Assembly: GCA_964246705.1 (NCBI GenBank)
Contig: CAXTRQ010000252.1
Location: forward strand, 1 to 7,689
From: DASZCR01 sp964246705
GTDB taxonomy: Bacteria > Acidobacteriota > Blastocatellia > Pyrinomonadales > Pyrinomonadaceae
DNA length: 7,689 nucleotides
Reading direction: 5' to 3'
The translations under genes were made by a program, and so were the position numbers. Positions 6,212 to 7,689 of this stretch are shown here, piece after piece (position 1 is the first letter of the stretch; every line of letters starts with the position of its first letter). The notes under the pieces are model-generated. The model was not told where the DNA came from. It worked only from the letters and a program-made list of their open reading frames with translations, and ran no database searches.

Positions 6212-7264
6212 TTGAACATGCGGACAACGAAATTTTCACGAACGCTCAAAACCGGAATGGCTGCGGCAATCTTCACGCTGTCTTCAATCTCCGCGTCCGC
6301 TCAGAATCCGCAGCCCGTCCAAACTCCCGAAGCACACTATCGCGTCTATGACGGCACGGGGAAACAGGCGGGTCTCAGAGAGATCATCGAAGCCGCGAAC
6401 CGCGCGGATGTCGTCTTCGTCGGAGAGATGCACAACGACCCGCTCGCGCACATGCTGGAAGCAGAGCTTTTGCGCGACGCTTTTCAGCATCTTGAGGAAA
6501 CCGGCAAACCTTCCCGGCGGAAGGTCGCGCTCTCGCTTGAGATGTTCGAGCGCGACGTGCAGATCGTCCTCGACGAGTATCTCGCGGGGTTGATTACCGA
6601 AAAGCATTTCCTCTCCGGCAGTCGCCCTTGGAACAACTATGAGACGGACTATCGCCCGCTCGTCGAGTTTGCGCGCGAGCATCAATTAGCCACGATTGCC
6701 GCCAACGCTCCCGCTAGATATGTGACACGCGTCTCACGCTCGGGCGTGGAATCGCTGACGGCTCTTTCGCCGACGGCGAGAACATGGCTCCCGCCGCTGC
6801 CCTTCGCGCCTGCTTCGCCCAACTACGCCGACAAGTTCATGCAGTTCATGACCGGCGAAACGACGCGCCCTCAACAAACTCCCAACCCGCACGATCTCAA
6901 AGGCGCGCCGCCGACCTCAAACACGTCTCCGCCACCCCCTGCCGACGCACACGGAGTGCAGACGGCGCACGCGACGAGCCATCTGCTCGACGCGCAGAAT
7001 TTACGCGATGCCACGATGGCCTACGCCATCGCGGAGCATTTGAAACATCAATCAGGCGCGCTCATTCTGCACGTCAACGGCAGGTTCCACAGCGAAGAAC
7101 GGCTCGGCGTGCCCGAACATTTGCTGCGCCTGCGTCCCAAGACGCGCCTTGTCGTCGTGACGATTGTTTCCGGGCAGAGTTTTCCAGATTTCGATAGCTC
7201 GACGATGGCACGGCTCGGCGATTTCGTGATCGTCACAGACCCGGGATTTCCGCGTTCTTTTTAA
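6212..7264 (+). CDS. Exported ChaN/DUF399-type (haem-binding uptake, Tiki-like fold) protein
   Basis: This 350-residue protein of the ChaN family (Haem_bdg_uptake, PF04187) is part of the TIKI/EreA-like superfamily; Campylobacter ChaN binds haem, and other members are uncharacterised or hydrolase-like. A signal peptide is clear: basic start, hydrophobic core ~15-25, SISASA-QN cleavage after Ala30. No lipobox Cys is present, so it should be soluble in the periplasm or secreted, unlike lipoprotein ChaN. Family motifs are VVFVGEMHND (67-76, with Glu72 and His74), LSLEMFERDVQ (107-117), WNNYETDYRPLVEFA (140-154), QNLRDATMAYAI (262-273) and HVNGRFHSEERLG (287-299). A Pro/Thr-rich insert at about 215-250 separates the two halves. 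The start is ambiguous: TTG at 6212 is 10 bases from AGGA (6198-6201), while ATG at 6218 is 16 bases away. Spacing favours TTG, but either gives the same mature protein. It lies 102 bases after the selenoprotein gene with no terminator seen between, so cotranscription is possible. Confidence 0.85.
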   Translation: MNMRTTKFSRTLKTGMAAAIFTLSSISASAQNPQPVQTPEAHYRVYDGTGKQAGLREIIEAANRADVVFVGEMHNDPLAHMLEAELLRDAFQHLEETGKPSRRKVALSLEMFERDVQIVLDEYLAGLITEKHFLSGSRPWNNYETDYRPLVEFAREHQLATIAANAPARYVTRVSRSGVESLTALSPTARTWLPPLPFAPASPNYADKFMQFMTGETTRPQQTPNPHDLKGAPPTSNTSPPPPADAHGVQTAHATSHLLDAQNLRDATMAYAIAEHLKHQSGALILHVNGRFHSEERLGVPEHLLRLRPKTRLVVVTIVSGQSFPDFDSSTMARLGDFVIVTDPGFPRSF

Positions 7265-7306
7265 TCAAAATTTGCGCCCCGGCTTTTTGCAAAAACCATC
7301 CATCCC

Positions 7307-7335
7307 TTGCATTTATCGCGCCTTTCGTGCATTAT
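7307..7335 (+). promoter_or_regulatory. Weak promoter candidate for the RRM gene
   Basis: TTGCAT (7307-7312) and CATTAT (7330-7335; 4 of 6 to TATAAT) are 17 bases apart. The -35 matches only in TTG. An overlapping alternative is TTGCAA (7287-7292) with ATTTAT (7311-7316). If the first is used, the leader would be about 220 bases. Confidence 0.28.
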
Positions 7336-7347
7336 CATGACCGATAT

Positions 7348-7380
<33 letters not shown>

Positions 7381-7560
7381 GCGCCCATGGAAAAGCGGCG
7401 GCGTCAAGCGATAGTTCGAGAGCAGGTGAGAGACCAATTTGCAGAAGCTGCTCTTTTCATCGAGAGCCAACCGAACTAACGACTTCGCGGCCACCGTTTG
7501 ATCGAAGACCTGTTTTCGAGCTTCTCTTCACGCTCCCTTTGCGGAGAGGAACGTCAGTCC

Positions 7561-7689
7561 ATGAGCATAAAACTTTATGTCGGCAATCTTTCGTTTAAAA
7601 CTACGAACGAAGATTTGCAGCAACTATTCTCGCAAGCCGGGACGGTCGAATCGGCTTCGGTCATCGAAGACCGCGAGACGGGTCGCTCG
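7561..7689 (+). CDS. RRM-domain RNA-binding protein, N-terminal 43 residues (3' end outside window)
   Basis: The frame starts at ATG 7561 behind a strong ribosome binding site (GGAGAGGAA, 7543-7551, about 9-10 bases away) and is open to the window end. Residues 5-10 (LYVGNL) are the RNP2 motif of an RNA recognition motif. The helix TNEDLQQLFSQAG and strand VESASVIEDRETGRS follow in the correct order; the RNP1 motif (normally RGFGFV) would begin right after the last base. Bacterial proteins that start this way are usually small single-RRM proteins of about 80-130 residues that bind single-stranded RNA. In cyanobacteria related Rbp proteins are cold-regulated; whether this applies here is not known. 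The long structured leader upstream suggests post-transcriptional control. Confidence 0.92.
   Translation, partial: MSIKLYVGNLSFKTTNEDLQQLFSQAGTVESASVIEDRETGRS

Overview
The window looks like chromosomal DNA of an acidobacterium, possibly Blastocatellia-like. The DNA is GC-rich. One secreted protein ends in a TIGR03437 domain, a family expanded in Acidobacteriota, and the first gene ends in the Arg/Pro-rich tail typical of FecR/DUF6600-type envelope proteins of that phylum. The run of ten N at 3831-3840 shows that this is a scaffold of at least two contigs, probably a draft or metagenome assembly. The phylum call is an inference from gene content only.

Layout, left to right: (1) the 3' end of a large Arg/Pro/Glu-rich protein (1-1047); (2) a secreted beta-rich protein with a C-terminal TIGR03437 domain (1197-3281); (3) on the minus strand and convergent with it, a YbdK/GCS2 carboxylate-amine ligase (3306-4492) cut by the assembly gap; (4) a divergent intergenic region with a promoter candidate, then a family I inorganic pyrophosphatase (4763-5356) and a hairpin terminator; (5) an AhpD/carboxymuconolactone-decarboxylase-like peroxidase gene (5525-6109) with its own promoter and an in-frame TGA; (6) an exported ChaN/DUF399-type haem-binding-like protein (6212-7264); (7) a structured intergenic region leading into the first 43 codons of an RRM RNA-binding protein (7561 to the window end).

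The main result is the AhpD-like gene. Its frame stays open across the TGA at 5804-5806, which sits exactly where the second Cys of the redox CxxC motif belongs (C91-H-Y-[TGA94]). The other catalytic-site residues (Glu at Cys -12, His at TGA +4) are intact. Directly downstream is a perfect 7-bp hairpin with a GUU apical loop that starts 17 nt after the TGA, which matches the bacterial SECIS pattern. I read it as a selenoprotein of CxxU type that a standard gene caller would split into two fragments or call a pseudogene.

The second result concerns the assembly. The two contig ends that meet at the N-run encode the same stretch of YbdK but differ at about 30% of bases. The scaffold therefore joins two divergent homologous sequences, and synteny across 3831-3840 should not be taken as proven. 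The genes do not form one obvious pathway. The right half is a loose set of housekeeping and redox/stress genes (pyrophosphatase, peroxidase, haem-binding-like protein, RRM protein), each apparently expressed separately.
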